Source: Luteipulveratus mongoliensis (GTDB lineage Bacteria; Actinomycetota; Actinomycetes; Actinomycetales; Dermatophilaceae). Taken from it: DNA of 64,000 nucleotides. Both the position numbers and the translations under genes were made by a program. The DNA is taken from assembly GCF_001190945.1 (NCBI RefSeq), contig NZ_CP011112.1:496001-560000 (forward strand), read 5' to 3'. The notes beneath the pieces are model-generated. The model searched no databases and was not told the origin of the DNA. It saw only the letters and a program-made list of their open reading frames with translations. The stretch's first letter is position 1, and each line of letters begins with the position of its first letter. Shown here one piece after another: positions 48,089 to 57,025 of this stretch.

Positions 48089-48156
48089 AAGCGAGTACGA
48101 CGAAGCCCGGCCCTCCCTGGGAGAGCCGGGCTTCGTCGTACAGGCTGGATCAGCGG
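48089..48156 (+). repeat. direct repeat B (68 bp) at the 3' end of ino1
   Basis: Counterpart of 43423-43491 in the same orientation. It includes the terminator and the last codons and stop of ino1. Confidence 0.85.
48095..48141. terminator. hairpin terminator of ino1
   Basis: Arms 48095-48116 and 48120-48141, starting GTACGACGAAGCCCGGC, 8 bp beyond the ino1 stop. Confidence 0.85.
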
Positions 48157-49244
48157 GGCTCGGTGCCCGCGATGAAGGCCTCGAGCTTGGCGCGACCCTC
48201 GGTGTCCTCGCGCTGCTCGGGCGGGGACTTCATCAGGTAGGACGAGGCGCTCAGCAGGGCGCCGCCGATGCCGCGGTCCTTGGCGATCTTGGCCGCACGG
48301 ATGGCGTCGATGATGATGCCGGCCGAGTTGGGGGAGTCCCAGACCTCGAGCTTGTACTCGAGGTTCAGCGGGACGTCACCGAACGCGCGACCCTCGAGGC
48401 GGACGTACGCCCACTTGCGGTCATCCAGCCACGCGACGTAGTCCGACGGACCGATGTGCACGTTGCGGTCGTCCGCGCCGACGCCGGCCAGCGGGCCGGT
48501 CAGGTTGGAGGTGACGGCCTGGGTCTTGGAGACCTTCTTGGACTCCAGACGCTCACGCTCGAGCATGTTCTTGAAGTCCATGTTGCCGCCGACGTTGAGC
48601 TGGTAGGTGCGGTCCAGCGTGACGCCGCGGTCCTCGAACAGCTTGGCCATCACGCGGTGCGTGATGGTCGCGCCGACCTGGGACTTGATGTCGTCACCGA
48701 TGATCGGGACGCCGGCGTCCTCGAACTTCTTGGCCCACTCGGGGTCGGAAGCGATGAAGACGGGCAGCGCGTTGACGAAGGCGACGCCAGCGTCGATCGC
48801 GCACTGGGCGTAGAACTTGTCGGCCTGCTCGGAGCCCACCGGGAGGTAGGACACGAGCACGTCGACCTTGGCGTCCTTGAGGACCTGGACGACGTCGACC
48901 GGGTCGGCCGCCGACTCCTCGATGGTCAGCGCGTAGTACTTGCCGATGCCGTCGAGGGTGTGGCCACGCTGGACCTCGATGCCCGTGGTGGGCACGTCGG
49001 CGATCTTGATCGTGTTGTTCTCGGAGGCGCCGATGGCCTCGGCGAGGTCCTTGCCGACCTTCTTGTCGTCCACGTCGAACGCCGCGACGAACTCGACGTC
49101 CTTCACGTGGTAGTCGCCGAACTGGACGTGCATCAGACCGGGCACGCCGGTCGACGCGTCAGCGTCCTTGTAGTACTCAACACCCTGCACAAGCGAACTC
49201 GCGCAGTTGCCGACGCCAACGATGGCGACGCGCACGTTACCCAT
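48150..49244 (-). CDS. ino1: inositol-3-phosphate synthase
   Basis: 364 aa. Converts glucose 6-phosphate to myo-inositol 3-phosphate with NAD, feeding phosphatidylinositol and mycothiol. Rossmann start [22 protein letters not shown]; also [17 protein letters not shown] and the conserved [16 protein letters not shown] 49244 has GAGGAG six bases upstream. It is the second gene after a PadR-type regulator, an order shared with Mycobacterium (Rv0046c-Rv0047c). Confidence 0.96.
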   Translation of the reverse strand: MGNVRVAIVGVGNCASSLVQGVEYYKDADASTGVPGLMHVQFGDYHVKDVEFVAAFDVDDKKVGKDLAEAIGASENNTIKIADVPTTGIEVQRGHTLDGIGKYYALTIEESAADPVDVVQVLKDAKVDVLVSYLPVGSEQADKFYAQCAIDAGVAFVNALPVFIASDPEWAKKFEDAGVPIIGDDIKSQVGATITHRVMAKLFEDRGVTLDRTYQLNVGGNMDFKNMLERERLESKKVSKTQAVTSNLTGPLAGVGADDRNVHIGPSDYVAWLDDRKWAYVRLEGRAFGDVPLNLEYKLEVWDSPNSAGIIIDAIRAAKIAKDRGIGGALLSASSYLMKSPPEQREDTEGRAKLEAFIAGTEPR

Positions 49245-49254
49245 GGATTGCTCC

Positions 49255-49857
49255 TCAATCATGTTGCGGGTCAATGGAATTCGTAGAAGTGGTCTCATGG
49301 CCGTACGCAGTCCGCTCGGTCTCGATCAGCTCGTTGAGCCAGCGGACCTCGCGCTCCGTCGACTCCAGGCCGTGACGGTGCAGCTCGGCGGTGTAGGCAT
49401 CGATCCGTTCGCGGCGCTCGCGGTTGGCGGCACGCGCAGTGTCGAGGCGCTCCTCAAGACGGGAACGCCGGCCCTCGAGGATGCGCAGCCGCACATCGCT
49501 GGAGGCGCGACCGAAGAACGCGAAGTGCACGTCGAAGGTCTCGTCCTCCCACGCGGCGGGACCGGCCTGGCCGAGCAAGGTCTGGAACTGCTCCTTGCCC
49601 TCGGCGGTCAGCTCGTAGGTGATCCGGGCCCGGCGACTCGCGAGTGCTCCCGGCGTGGACTCGTGCAGCTCGGTGATCCAGCCGCGCTCGACCAGCGAGC
49701 GAAGGCAGGGGTAGAGCGAGCCGTAGGACACCGCGCGGAAAGCACCGAGGACACCGGACAGCCGCTTGCGCAGCTCGTAGCCGTGCAGCGGCGACTCGTG
49801 CAGCAGGCCGAGGACAGCCAGCTCGAGCACAGCCGCACGACGCGACGTCCCGGCCAT
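49255..49857 (-). CDS. PadR-family transcriptional regulator
   Basis: 200 aa. N-terminal winged helix [49 protein letters not shown], then a coiled-coil C-terminal dimerisation part ([20 protein letters not shown]). ATG 49857 has AAGGAG six bases upstream. It is cotranscribed with ino1 (10 bp apart) and probably autoregulates through palindromes at 49966-50002. Confidence 0.92.
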   Translation of the reverse strand: MAGTSRRAAVLELAVLGLLHESPLHGYELRKRLSGVLGAFRAVSYGSLYPCLRSLVERGWITELHESTPGALASRRARITYELTAEGKEQFQTLLGQAGPAAWEDETFDVHFAFFGRASSDVRLRILEGRRSRLEERLDTARAANRERRERIDAYTAELHRHGLESTEREVRWLNELIETERTAYGHETTSTNSIDPQHD

Positions 49858-49965
49858 CGTCGGCTCCTTCGGTGCTGTGGTCTCGATACGGCTCGGCTAG
49901 CGCCTCGCCTGCTCGACCAGCGATGTAGAGGTGACAAACTGCGTGTTTGTCAGGGGAACCGTAAC

Positions 49966-50002
49966 ACGGATATATCCGTTCGATACATCGAAGATGCGAT
50001 GT
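49966..50002. promoter_or_regulatory. paired palindromes upstream of padR-ino1
   Basis: A perfect 14-bp palindrome ACGGATATATCCGT (49966-49979) is followed by ACATCG-N6-CGATGT (49985-50002). The spot is about 110-145 bp before the PadR start and 165 bp before the penicillin-binding protein start, in a 309-bp divergent gap; either could be a PadR operator. The rest of the gap shows nothing else. Confidence 0.6.
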
Positions 50003-50166
50003 CTTGACGACCAATGACAACCGGTCGACTTGGCTGAGCGTCCTTCAAGCCAGGGTTACCCTGGAGGGCCGGGCCGTCGTACGCCGATGTCGCTGGTCAG
50101 GCCCGCTGCCCCATCCAAGGCAGGGCAGCCCCCGCCAAGCACCAGATGTCGAAGAGGTTTCATCAC

Positions 50167-52392
50167 GTGACGGACACACCGGGCCCCCGGGCGCGTCGGC
50201 GCGCCGAGAACGAGCCGCCGGAGGGGCCGCGGCCACCCGCGCGACGGCGCAGGGAGCGCGGCCTGGCTTTCAAGATCGTGACCCGCACGCTGCTGGGTCT
50301 CTTCACGCTGTTCGTCTTCGGCGTCATCGCGCTGTTCGTGATCTACCAGCGCACCGACATCCCCCAGCCGAACGCCGACGCGCAGAAGCAGCAGTCCGTC
50401 CTCTACTACGACGACGGCAAGACTGAGCTGGCACGGTTCAACGGCACGACCCGCCAGAGCGTGCCGGTCACGCAGATCCCTGACCACGTGCAGAAGGCGT
50501 TCTTGTCCGCGGAGGACCGCGACTTCTACAAGAACAAGGGTGTGTCGCCGACCGGCATCGTGCGCGCGTTCTGGACCAACCTGCGGGGCGGGTCCAAGGC
50601 CGGCGGCTCGACGATCACCCAGCAGTACGTCAAGAACTACTTCCTGACCCAGGACAAGACGGTCACCCGCAAGTTCAAAGAGGTCATGATCTCGCTGAAG
50701 ATCGACCAGAAGATGTCGAAGGACCAGATCCTGGGCGACTACCTCAACACGATCTACTTCGGCCGCGGCGCGTACGGCATCCAGGCCGCCTCGAAGGCGT
50801 ACTTCAACAAGGACGTCAGCCAGCTGTCAGTCAGCGAGGGCGCCTTCCTCGCGTCCGTCGTGAACTCGCCCAACCGCCTCGACCCGGCCAACGGCCAGGC
50901 CGCGATCGACCGAGTGAACCCGCGCATGGTCTACGTCCTGGACGGCATGGTCGAGAAGGGCTGGCTGTCGCAGGAGGTGCGCAACCAGCAGCGACTCCCG
51001 AACTTCCAGCCCCGCAAGAAGCGGTCCATCCCCGGTCCGATCGGCTACATCCGTGACCTCGTGGAGAGCGAGCTCAAGAACAAGCTCCAGCTCTCGGACG
51101 TCGACCTCGACAAGGGTGGTTTGCGGATCACCACGACCATCAACAAGAAGTCCGAGGACGCCGCTATCAAGGCGGTCGAGCAGAACCTGCCCGAGGACTC
51201 TGCCAACCTGCACACCGGACTCGTCGCGCAGAAGCCCGGTGACGGAGCCGTGGTCGCCCTCTATGGCGGGCGCGACTCCCTGAAGGAAGCGAACAACGCG
51301 ACCTTCCAGGTCATGCAAGGCGCCTCGAACTTCAAGGTCTTCGGGCTGATCGGTGCGCTGCAGGACGGGATGACTCTCGACAAGACGTACGAGGGCAACT
51401 CGCCTATGAGGTTCAAGCAGTACATCACCCCCACGAATCCGAAGGGCAACGTCACCAACTTCGGCGGCGTTGACTGGCACCGCGTCTCGTTGCGCAAGGC
51501 GACGGCCAAGTCGATCAACACCGTCTTCCTGCAGGTCAACGAGGACATCGGCCCGACCAAGACGGCTGCCGTCGCGCAGGCGGCTGGTATCCCCAAGACG
51601 GCATTTGCACAGGGCCAGGACAAGGTGCTGTCGAACGTGCTGGGCACGCCGTCCGTCCATGTCATCGACATGGCGACGGCGTACAACACGATCAATGCCC
51701 AGGGCGTGAAGTCCGATCCGTACTACATCAAGAGCATCTCTAGCGCGAGCGGCTACTCCTACTCGGCCAAGCCCAAGACCAGTCGCGCCTTCGACAAGGA
51801 CGTGGCGCTCAACGCGATCAACGCGATGGAGGGCGTGGTCACGGACGGCAGCGCCACGCCGACCTTGAAGGGTTTCGATCGACCTGCCGCAGGCAAGACG
51901 GGCACGTCGAACGAGAACAAGTCAATCTGGTTCAGCGGGTTCACTCCGCAACTGACCACCTCAGTGGGCATGTATAAAACGGCGCCTGGCGGCACTGGGG
52001 CGATTCAGATGAAGGGCGAGGAGGGCGACCCGGTCACCGGTAGCAAGTACCCGACCCAGATCTGGCGGGCCTTCATGGAGGCCGCGCTCGAGGGCCAGCC
52101 GGCGCCGAAGTTCCCAGAGCCGCCGGGCATGTCCAATACGTTCACCGGCACGTCCGAGCCAACGCATGACCCGACCAACGAGCCTGCGCCGCCCAACACC
52201 CCCACGAACACGCCACCACCGGACACCGAGTCGACCGAGCCGCCCAGCTCGACGACGACGGAATCCCGGACAACGAAGCCCACCAAGACGCACAAGCCGA
52301 CCAAGACCGAGCCGCCGCCCTCGTCGACTCGGCCCGGTGGCGGTGGAACGTCGACCCGGCCAGGCGGCGGGGGAACCTTCCCGTTCCCCTAA
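50167..52392 (+). CDS. ponA: class A penicillin-binding protein (PonA-type, transglycosylase/transpeptidase)
   Basis: 741 aa from GTG 50167 (AGAGG nine bases upstream; ATG 50146 is an alternative). Basic N-terminus, one membrane helix (LLGLFTLFVFGVIALFVIY, residues 42-60), GT51 domain with catalytic Glu116 in AEDRDFYKNKG and GGSTITQQ, then the transpeptidase: SxxK as SNFK (387-390), SxN as SIN in ATAKSINTVF, and KTGTS. A long Pro/Thr tail follows. Polymerises and crosslinks peptidoglycan. Position upstream of rpsF matches Mycobacterium ponA1. Confidence 0.94.
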   Translation: MTDTPGPRARRRAENEPPEGPRPPARRRRERGLAFKIVTRTLLGLFTLFVFGVIALFVIYQRTDIPQPNADAQKQQSVLYYDDGKTELARFNGTTRQSVPVTQIPDHVQKAFLSAEDRDFYKNKGVSPTGIVRAFWTNLRGGSKAGGSTITQQYVKNYFLTQDKTVTRKFKEVMISLKIDQKMSKDQILGDYLNTIYFGRGAYGIQAASKAYFNKDVSQLSVSEGAFLASVVNSPNRLDPANGQAAIDRVNPRMVYVLDGMVEKGWLSQEVRNQQRLPNFQPRKKRSIPGPIGYIRDLVESELKNKLQLSDVDLDKGGLRITTTINKKSEDAAIKAVEQNLPEDSANLHTGLVAQKPGDGAVVALYGGRDSLKEANNATFQVMQGASNFKVFGLIGALQDGMTLDKTYEGNSPMRFKQYITPTNPKGNVTNFGGVDWHRVSLRKATAKSINTVFLQVNEDIGPTKTAAVAQAAGIPKTAFAQGQDKVLSNVLGTPSVHVIDMATAYNTINAQGVKSDPYYIKSISSASGYSYSAKPKTSRAFDKDVALNAINAMEGVVTDGSATPTLKGFDRPAAGKTGTSNENKSIWFSGFTPQLTTSVGMYKTAPGGTGAIQMKGEEGDPVTGSKYPTQIWRAFMEAALEGQPAPKFPEPPGMSNTFTGTSEPTHDPTNEPAPPNTPTNTPPPDTESTEPPSSTTTESRTTKPTKTHKPTKTEPPPSSTRPGGGGTSTRPGGGGTFPFP

Positions 52393-52448
52393 CGCGGCCG
52401 CGACATTGAAGCGCTGGCGAGAGTTGATGGCCGGATAGGGGTGTCGGT

Positions 52449-52811
52449 GTGGCGATCTCAGTACTGATGCTGGCCACAGCGGGCGGCCTCTGGTGCGCCT
52501 ACATGGTCTCGCTCTTCGCCGGATTCAGTGGCGCAGATCGACTCTTCTGGGTGTGGGCGCTGAGCTGCCCGCCCATCGCCCTCGGTGGCTACCTGCTGAC
52601 AGCCTCGCTCTACCCGGTTCGTGACCCGATTCACGGCGGCGGAATGGCAGACGCTCCGTGGGAACCGGTGCTGGCGCTCGCGGCCGGCGTCGTGACGTTC
52701 GTGACTTGGCTCCTGCTCTTGATCGTGGATCCCGTGGTGAGGTGGCTCGCCAGGAAGTCGCGGGAACTGGTCCGAGGACGTCGGATTTCCGCGAGCACGC
52801 CCACGCGATGA
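52449..52811 (+). CDS. small membrane protein
   Basis: 120 aa with three or so hydrophobic segments (MAISVLMLATAGGLWCAYMVSLF, FWVWALSCPPIALGGYLLTASL, VLALAAGVVTFVTWLLLLIV) and a basic end. GTG 52449 after GGGG. No family recognised. It follows the penicillin-binding protein by 56 bp. Confidence 0.6.
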   Translation: MAISVLMLATAGGLWCAYMVSLFAGFSGADRLFWVWALSCPPIALGGYLLTASLYPVRDPIHGGGMADAPWEPVLALAAGVVTFVTWLLLLIVDPVVRWLARKSRELVRGRRISASTPTR

Positions 52812-52828
52812 CGCGCATGCTGTGAGAC

Positions 52829-53452
52829 ATGCCGATGCGCAACCGGGTCACGCCGCTGGGTGAGATCGTCGCGATCCCGTTGCGCGGCGACTGGCTGGGC
52901 AACCGCGGCATCCTGCACAACGGCCGCGACATCGTCCGAACCCACGCCAGCGCGCTGTGGATCATCTGCACCCTGAGCCACAAGGACTGGCGCCTGCCGC
53001 AGTGGCAACCGCACCACTTCACCGTGCTGTTCTTCCACGACGAGGCGGTCGCGCTGGCCGCCGGTCACCGGCCGTGCGCGCTGTGCCGACGTGAGGACTA
53101 CAACGCCTACCGCGACGCCTGGACCCAGGCACTCGACGTACGACGGCCGTTGGCGACCGAGATGGACCGCCGGCTGCACGGCGAACGCAACTACCGCGGC
53201 ACCAGCCGGCGCCGCTGGCACCCGGCCGACTGGGCAGACCTGCCGACCGGCGCGTTCGTGCGGATGGAGGAGCAGCCGTACCTCGTCCTGGACGACGCGA
53301 TCGTGCCCTGGACGAGACAGGGTTATGGAGTCGCGCGGCCGCGCCCGGCCCACGGCGACGTCGAGCTGGTCACTCCGCCGTCGACCATCGCTGCCCTCCG
53401 CGGCGGGTATACACCGCAGATCCACCCCACAGCGCACGGGTCGCCTGCTTAG
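52829..53452 (+). CDS. conserved hypothetical protein with a CxxC motif
   Basis: 207 aa. Core ALAAGHRPCALCRREDYNAYRDAW followed by GTSRRRWHPADWADLPTGAFVRM and YLVLDDAIVPWTRQGYG. The AGHRPCxxCRR segment looks like a metal or cofactor site and recurs in uncharacterised bacterial proteins I have seen, but I cannot name the family. No signal peptide. The stop overlaps the -10 box of the next gene. Confidence 0.72.
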   Translation: MPMRNRVTPLGEIVAIPLRGDWLGNRGILHNGRDIVRTHASALWIICTLSHKDWRLPQWQPHHFTVLFFHDEAVALAAGHRPCALCRREDYNAYRDAWTQALDVRRPLATEMDRRLHGERNYRGTSRRRWHPADWADLPTGAFVRMEEQPYLVLDDAIVPWTRQGYGVARPRPAHGDVELVTPPSTIAALRGGYTPQIHPTAHGSPA

Positions 53453-53462
53453 ACTCGCGCCC

Positions 53463-54809
53463 ATGCCTCGCACGCCCTCCCGCCTTGCCACGCCCAGCCG
53501 CGGGGACGGTGTCGTCGCCCTGGCCAGTGATGTCTTCGGTGGCCCGCTCGGTCGGTACGCCGGGCTCGGTCGCCGGCCATGGACGTACGCCGCCGCTGTG
53601 CTCTCCGCGCTCGCGAGCGTTCTCGTCGCCCTGGGGATCGTGCAGAAGAACCACTGTGTGAGTGCCGGCTGGAGTACGCCGGGTTCGCTGTGGCGGGCCT
53701 GCTACTCCGACCTCCCGGCCGCGGTGACGTCGCAGCCGGGTGCCTCGCCCTGGTCGACCGGCGGCGCGGGGCACACTCAGCCGGTGCTGACGGCGTTCCT
53801 CACCTGGGTGCTGCGGCGACTGACGCCCTCAGGTGTCGGACTGGCCGAGCAGCGCTGGTACTTCGCGCTCGCCGCCATCGTGATCGCACTGCTGATCGCG
53901 GCCACGGTCGTTGCGACGGCGGCCCTCCTCGAGGGCACGCCCTGGCAGGCGGCGCACGTCGCGCTCAGCCCGGTCCTGATCACCGCGAGCCTGGTCTCGC
54001 TCGACATCTTCGGCGTTGCGTTGATGACCGTCGGCCTGCTCGCCTGGCACCGGCGATACCCGTTGGTCGCCGGGCTTCTGCTGGGGGCCGCGATCAGCGC
54101 GCGCACGTTCCCGGCTGTCGTCCTCATCGCCGTGGTGCTCGTCGCGTGGCGGGATGGCCGTCGTCAGGACCTCGGTCGCCTGCTCGGCGGTGTCGCAGTG
54201 GCGATTGTCGTGAGCCTCTGTATGGCGTACGCCGTGGGCGGCGACCCGATGGAGCCCTACCAGGCGTGGAGCGACCAGGCGGCGGGCTACGGCTCACCCT
54301 GGCTGATCGCGCAGATCGCGCACGTCACGATCCCGGCCAACGCACTGACCGCGCTCGCCGTGATCGGCTGGGTGCTCGCGCTGGTGGTCGGCGTCTATCT
54401 GGCCACTGACCGCGAGCGCAACCTGCCCGTCGCGCCGCTGGCGCTCGCGATGCTCGTGGTGGTCATGGTGACCGGCAAGAGCATGCCCGTGCAGAACGCC
54501 CTCTGGGTGCTGCCGCTGATCGCACTGTGCGGTCTGAGCTGGCGCGACCACTTGGTCTGGGCCGGCATCGAGGTGGCCTACTTCGCCGGTGTCTGGATGT
54601 ATGTGGGCACCTCGTTCAACCCGGAAAAGGCGCTGCCCGGTGCCGCGTACTCGATCCTGACGATGGCTCGGCTGCTCGCTCTCGTGGGCCTTGTCTGGCG
54701 GGCGATCTTGACCCACGGAGAGCTGGAGCGCGAGCGGATCGTGGCGGACGTCGTACCCGAGTGGTGGTTGCCCGAGCCGGCCGGCGCGACGGCCGTACGG
54801 CCCGATTAG
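53463..54809 (+). CDS. GT-C-like integral membrane protein (Rv0051 position)
   Basis: 448 aa, about ten membrane helices. Long extracytoplasmic loop after the first helix (HCVSAGWSTPGSLWRACYSDLPAAV) with two cysteines and an acidic-aromatic pattern like polyprenyl-phosphate-sugar mannosyltransferases. The same place in Mycobacterium (between ponA1 and rpsF) carries a similar membrane protein. Substrate unknown. TAGACT ends seven bases before ATG 53463, so the mRNA may be leaderless. Confidence 0.78.
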   Translation: MPRTPSRLATPSRGDGVVALASDVFGGPLGRYAGLGRRPWTYAAAVLSALASVLVALGIVQKNHCVSAGWSTPGSLWRACYSDLPAAVTSQPGASPWSTGGAGHTQPVLTAFLTWVLRRLTPSGVGLAEQRWYFALAAIVIALLIAATVVATAALLEGTPWQAAHVALSPVLITASLVSLDIFGVALMTVGLLAWHRRYPLVAGLLLGAAISARTFPAVVLIAVVLVAWRDGRRQDLGRLLGGVAVAIVVSLCMAYAVGGDPMEPYQAWSDQAAGYGSPWLIAQIAHVTIPANALTALAVIGWVLALVVGVYLATDRERNLPVAPLALAMLVVVMVTGKSMPVQNALWVLPLIALCGLSWRDHLVWAGIEVAYFAGVWMYVGTSFNPEKALPGAAYSILTMARLLALVGLVWRAILTHGELERERIVADVVPEWWLPEPAGATAVRPD

Positions 54810-54872
54810 GTCAACCTGCCGAGCCGCCGATATCCTCGTGCGGTTCCTGGTGTACGCCGGAGCTCATCTTCC

Positions 54873-54881
54873 TGTGGATAA
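54873..54881 (-). promoter_or_regulatory. DnaA box upstream of the rpsF-ssb operon
   Basis: TGTGGATAA, exact complement of TTATCCACA, 167 bp before rpsF in a 238-bp gap. Confidence 0.6.
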
Positions 54882-54999
54882 CTCGCCCACCTGTCGGTGC
54901 CACCTGGCATCGTGAGTGGTCGTAGGTCCGGCAGGACTCAGGTGGGCTCACCTCAGCCGTCCGGCTGGCGGATACACCAGAGCACGCTGCAACCCTCCT

Positions 55000-55018
55000 G
55001 TCACGGAGAGACCGTGAC
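55000..55018 (+). other. hairpin in the rpsF leader
   Basis: GTCACGG-AGAGA-CCGTGAC, perfect seven-base stem, ending 29 bp before the rpsF start. Ribosomal-protein feedback is possible; not proven. Confidence 0.5.
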
Positions 55019-55047
55019 CGCTAAGACCAAAGGAGGTGGGTTCCCGC

Positions 55048-55335
55048 ATGCGTCAGTACGAACTGATGATCATCCTCGACCCCGAGCTTGACGAGCGCAC
55101 TGTCCAGCCCTCGCTGGACAAGTTCCTCACCGTTGTCACCAAGGACGGCGGCAAGGTCGACAACGTCGACATCTGGGGTCGCCGTCGGCTGGCCTACGAG
55201 ATCAAGAAGAAGCCCGAGGGCATCTACGCGGTCGTCACCATGACGGCCGAGTCGGCAACGGCCAAGGAGCTGGACCGCCAGCTGGGACTCAACGAGTCCA
55301 TCTTGCGGACCAAGCTGCTGCGCGTCGGCGCCTAG
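55048..55335 (+). CDS. rpsF: 30S ribosomal protein S6
   Basis: 95 aa, [27 protein letters not shown] through [12 protein letters not shown] 55048 has AAAGGAGGTG at good spacing; an in-frame GTG four codons earlier lies in the ribosome site. First gene of rpsF-ssb-rpsR-rplI. Confidence 0.98.
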   Translation: MRQYELMIILDPELDERTVQPSLDKFLTVVTKDGGKVDNVDIWGRRRLAYEIKKKPEGIYAVVTMTAESATAKELDRQLGLNESILRTKLLRVGA

Positions 55336-55371
55336 TTCTCTAGTCAACGACCCAAGAAGGGGAGCACCCCA

Positions 55372-56004
55372 ATGGCTGCAGGCGACACCGTCATCACCGT
55401 CGTCGGAAATCTCACTCAGGACCCGGAGCTGCGGTTCACACCGTCCGGGGCTGCAGTCGCCAACTTCACCGTTGCGTCGACGCCGCGTCAGTTCGACCGG
55501 CAGACCAACGAGTTCAAGGACGGCGAGACACTGTTCCTGCGTTGCTCGGTCTGGCGCGAGGCGGCGGAAAACGTCGCTGAGTCGCTCGGTCGCGGTTCGC
55601 GGGTTGTCGTGACCGGCCGCCTGGTATCACGCACGTTCGATACCAAGGAGGGCGAGAAGCGCACGGTGATGGAGATGCAGGTCGACGAGGTCGGCCCGTC
55701 GCTGCGTTACGCCACGGCCAAGGTCAACAAGACCCAGCGCGGTGGCGGCCAGGGTGGCGGCTTCGGCGGCCAGCAAGGCGGCGGCCAGGGCGGTTTCGGC
55801 GGAGGTGGCCAGCAGGGTGGTGGCCAGCAGGGCGGTCAGGCTGCCTCGCAGGACGACCCCTGGGCAACGGCGCCGAGTGGCGGTCAGCCGGCGAGCGCAC
55901 CTCAGGGTGCTCCGCAGGGCGGCGGTCAGTCCGGCGGCGCTTCCGGCGGTGGCCAGGGCGGCGGCTGGAGCACCGGGCCGTCCTACGACGAGCCCCCCTT
56001 CTAG
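55372..56004 (+). CDS. ssb: single-stranded DNA-binding protein
   Basis: 210 aa. OB fold in residues 1-110 ([46 protein letters not shown]), then a Gly/Gln-rich linker of about 80 residues, ending in the acidic tip DEPPF that recruits partner proteins. ATG 55372, preceded by GGGGAG. The operon has a DnaA box upstream. Confidence 0.98.
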   Translation: MAAGDTVITVVGNLTQDPELRFTPSGAAVANFTVASTPRQFDRQTNEFKDGETLFLRCSVWREAAENVAESLGRGSRVVVTGRLVSRTFDTKEGEKRTVMEMQVDEVGPSLRYATAKVNKTQRGGGQGGGFGGQQGGGQGGFGGGGQQGGGQQGGQAASQDDPWATAPSGGQPASAPQGAPQGGGQSGGASGGGQGGGWSTGPSYDEPPF

Positions 56005-56012
56005 TTCCTTTT

Positions 56013-56072
56013 CGTTCGGCTCCTCCTCCGGCTGAGCTCGCAGGCTCGCCCAGCCGGGGTCGTCGCCGAACG
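56013..56072 (+). other. structured ssb-rpsR intergenic hairpin
   Basis: Outer CGTTCGGC (56013-56020) pairs with GCCGAACG (56065-56072). Inside, CCGGCTGAGC can pair with GCTCGCCCAGCCGG. It lies in the 153-bp gap before rpsR and could be an attenuator or a protein-binding leader. Confidence 0.5.
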
Positions 56073-56157
56073 CGTCATGTCCCTCGGGACTGCACTCTCG
56101 TAGAACTACCCCATCCCGAGCTCAGCTCGGGCTCTCGAAACGAAGGAGAGCACCACG

Positions 56158-56394
56158 ATGGCCAAGCCCGTTGTGCGTAAGCCCAAGAAGAAGGCCAACC
56201 CGCTGAAGGCGGCGAAGGTCGAGACGATCGACTACAAGGACACCGCGCTGCTGCGCAAGTTCATCTCTGACCGTGGCAAGATCCGCGCGCGTCGAGTGAC
56301 CGGTGTGACCACCCAGGAGCAGCGGCTCATCGCCACCGCGGTCAAGAACGCCCGCGAGATGGCGCTCCTGCCGTACTCCAGCTCGGCTCGCTGA
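56158..56394 (+). CDS. rpsR: 30S ribosomal protein S18
   Basis: 78 aa. [53 protein letters not shown] is the full S18 signature. AAGGAGAGC precedes the ATG. The N-terminus [14 protein letters not shown] has no cysteine zinc-ribbon, so this is the zinc-independent form. Confidence 0.98.
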   Translation: MAKPVVRKPKKKANPLKAAKVETIDYKDTALLRKFISDRGKIRARRVTGVTTQEQRLIATAVKNAREMALLPYSSSAR

Positions 56395-56417
56395 GCCCCG
56401 ATCACAAGGAGCGAGTC

Positions 56418-56867
56418 ATGAAGGTGATTCTGACCCACGAGGTGTCCAACCTCGGCACTGCCGGTGACGTCGTCGACGTCAAGTCCGGTTACGCCCGCAA
56501 CTTCCTGCTGCCCCGCAACCTGGCCACCCCGTGGACCAAGGGCGGCCAGAAGCAGGTCGAGGCGATCAGCAAGGCCCGTGAGACCCGCGCGGTGAAGACC
56601 CTCGAGGAGGCCCAGTCGATCAGGGGCAACCTCGAGAACGCCACTGTCACGGTCGAGGCCCGCGCCGGTCAGTCCGGCCGTCTCTTCGGTGCAGTCACCA
56701 CGGCCGAGATCGCGGACGCGGTCAAGGCTGCCGGTGTCGGCACGGTCGACCGTCGCAAGATCGAGATCGGTCAGCCGATCCGCATCACCGGTGCCCACCA
56801 GGTCCAGGTTCGCCTGCACCCGGAGGTTGCCGCCAGCCTCAAGCTGGACGTCGTCGCGGCCAAGTAA
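56418..56867 (+). CDS. rplI: 50S ribosomal protein L9
   Basis: 149 aa. [33 protein letters not shown] is the L9 N-terminal signature, followed by the connecting helix and C-terminal domain. AAGGAG precedes the ATG. Ends the operon, followed by a terminator. Confidence 0.98.
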   Translation: MKVILTHEVSNLGTAGDVVDVKSGYARNFLLPRNLATPWTKGGQKQVEAISKARETRAVKTLEEAQSIRGNLENATVTVEARAGQSGRLFGAVTTAEIADAVKAAGVGTVDRRKIEIGQPIRITGAHQVQVRLHPEVAASLKLDVVAAK

Positions 56868-56884
56868 GGCCACCCGACTCAGCC

Positions 56885-56921
56885 GAACGCCCGGTCCCGC
56901 TCACCGCGGGGCCGGGCGTTC
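56885..56921. terminator. terminator of the rpsF-rplI operon
   Basis: GAACGCCCGGTCCC (56885-56898) pairs with GGGGCCGGGCGTTC (56908-56921), one wobble. It ends 54 bp beyond rplI. Confidence 0.85.
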
Positions 56922-56955
56922 GTCGTACCCAAGGCTCCGAGTCCGGCGAGGACTC

Positions 56956-57013
56956 ATCTCGGTCCCGGTGGTTCGACCGAGATATAACCGCGTCGAACCA
57001 CCAGGACCGAGAT
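56956..57013. repeat. 22-bp inverted repeat between rplI and the MATE gene
   Basis: The arms 56956-56977 and 56992-57013 are complementary except at one position and start with ATCTCGGTCC. The 14-bp centre contains GAGATATAACC. Larger and less GC-dominated than nearby terminators; may be a terminator for the MATE gene or a repeat element. Confidence 0.65.
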
Positions 57014-57025
57014 ATGGCGGCGAGG

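Noticed and set aside
43423..48156. Transposon or integrative element with its own recombinase
   Set aside because: Direct repeats are present but no transposase, integrase or terminal inverted repeats were found between them.
49104..49117. Possible fifth parS site (CACGTG inside ino1)
   Set aside because: Only the central hexamer matches; flanks differ from the consensus at several positions.
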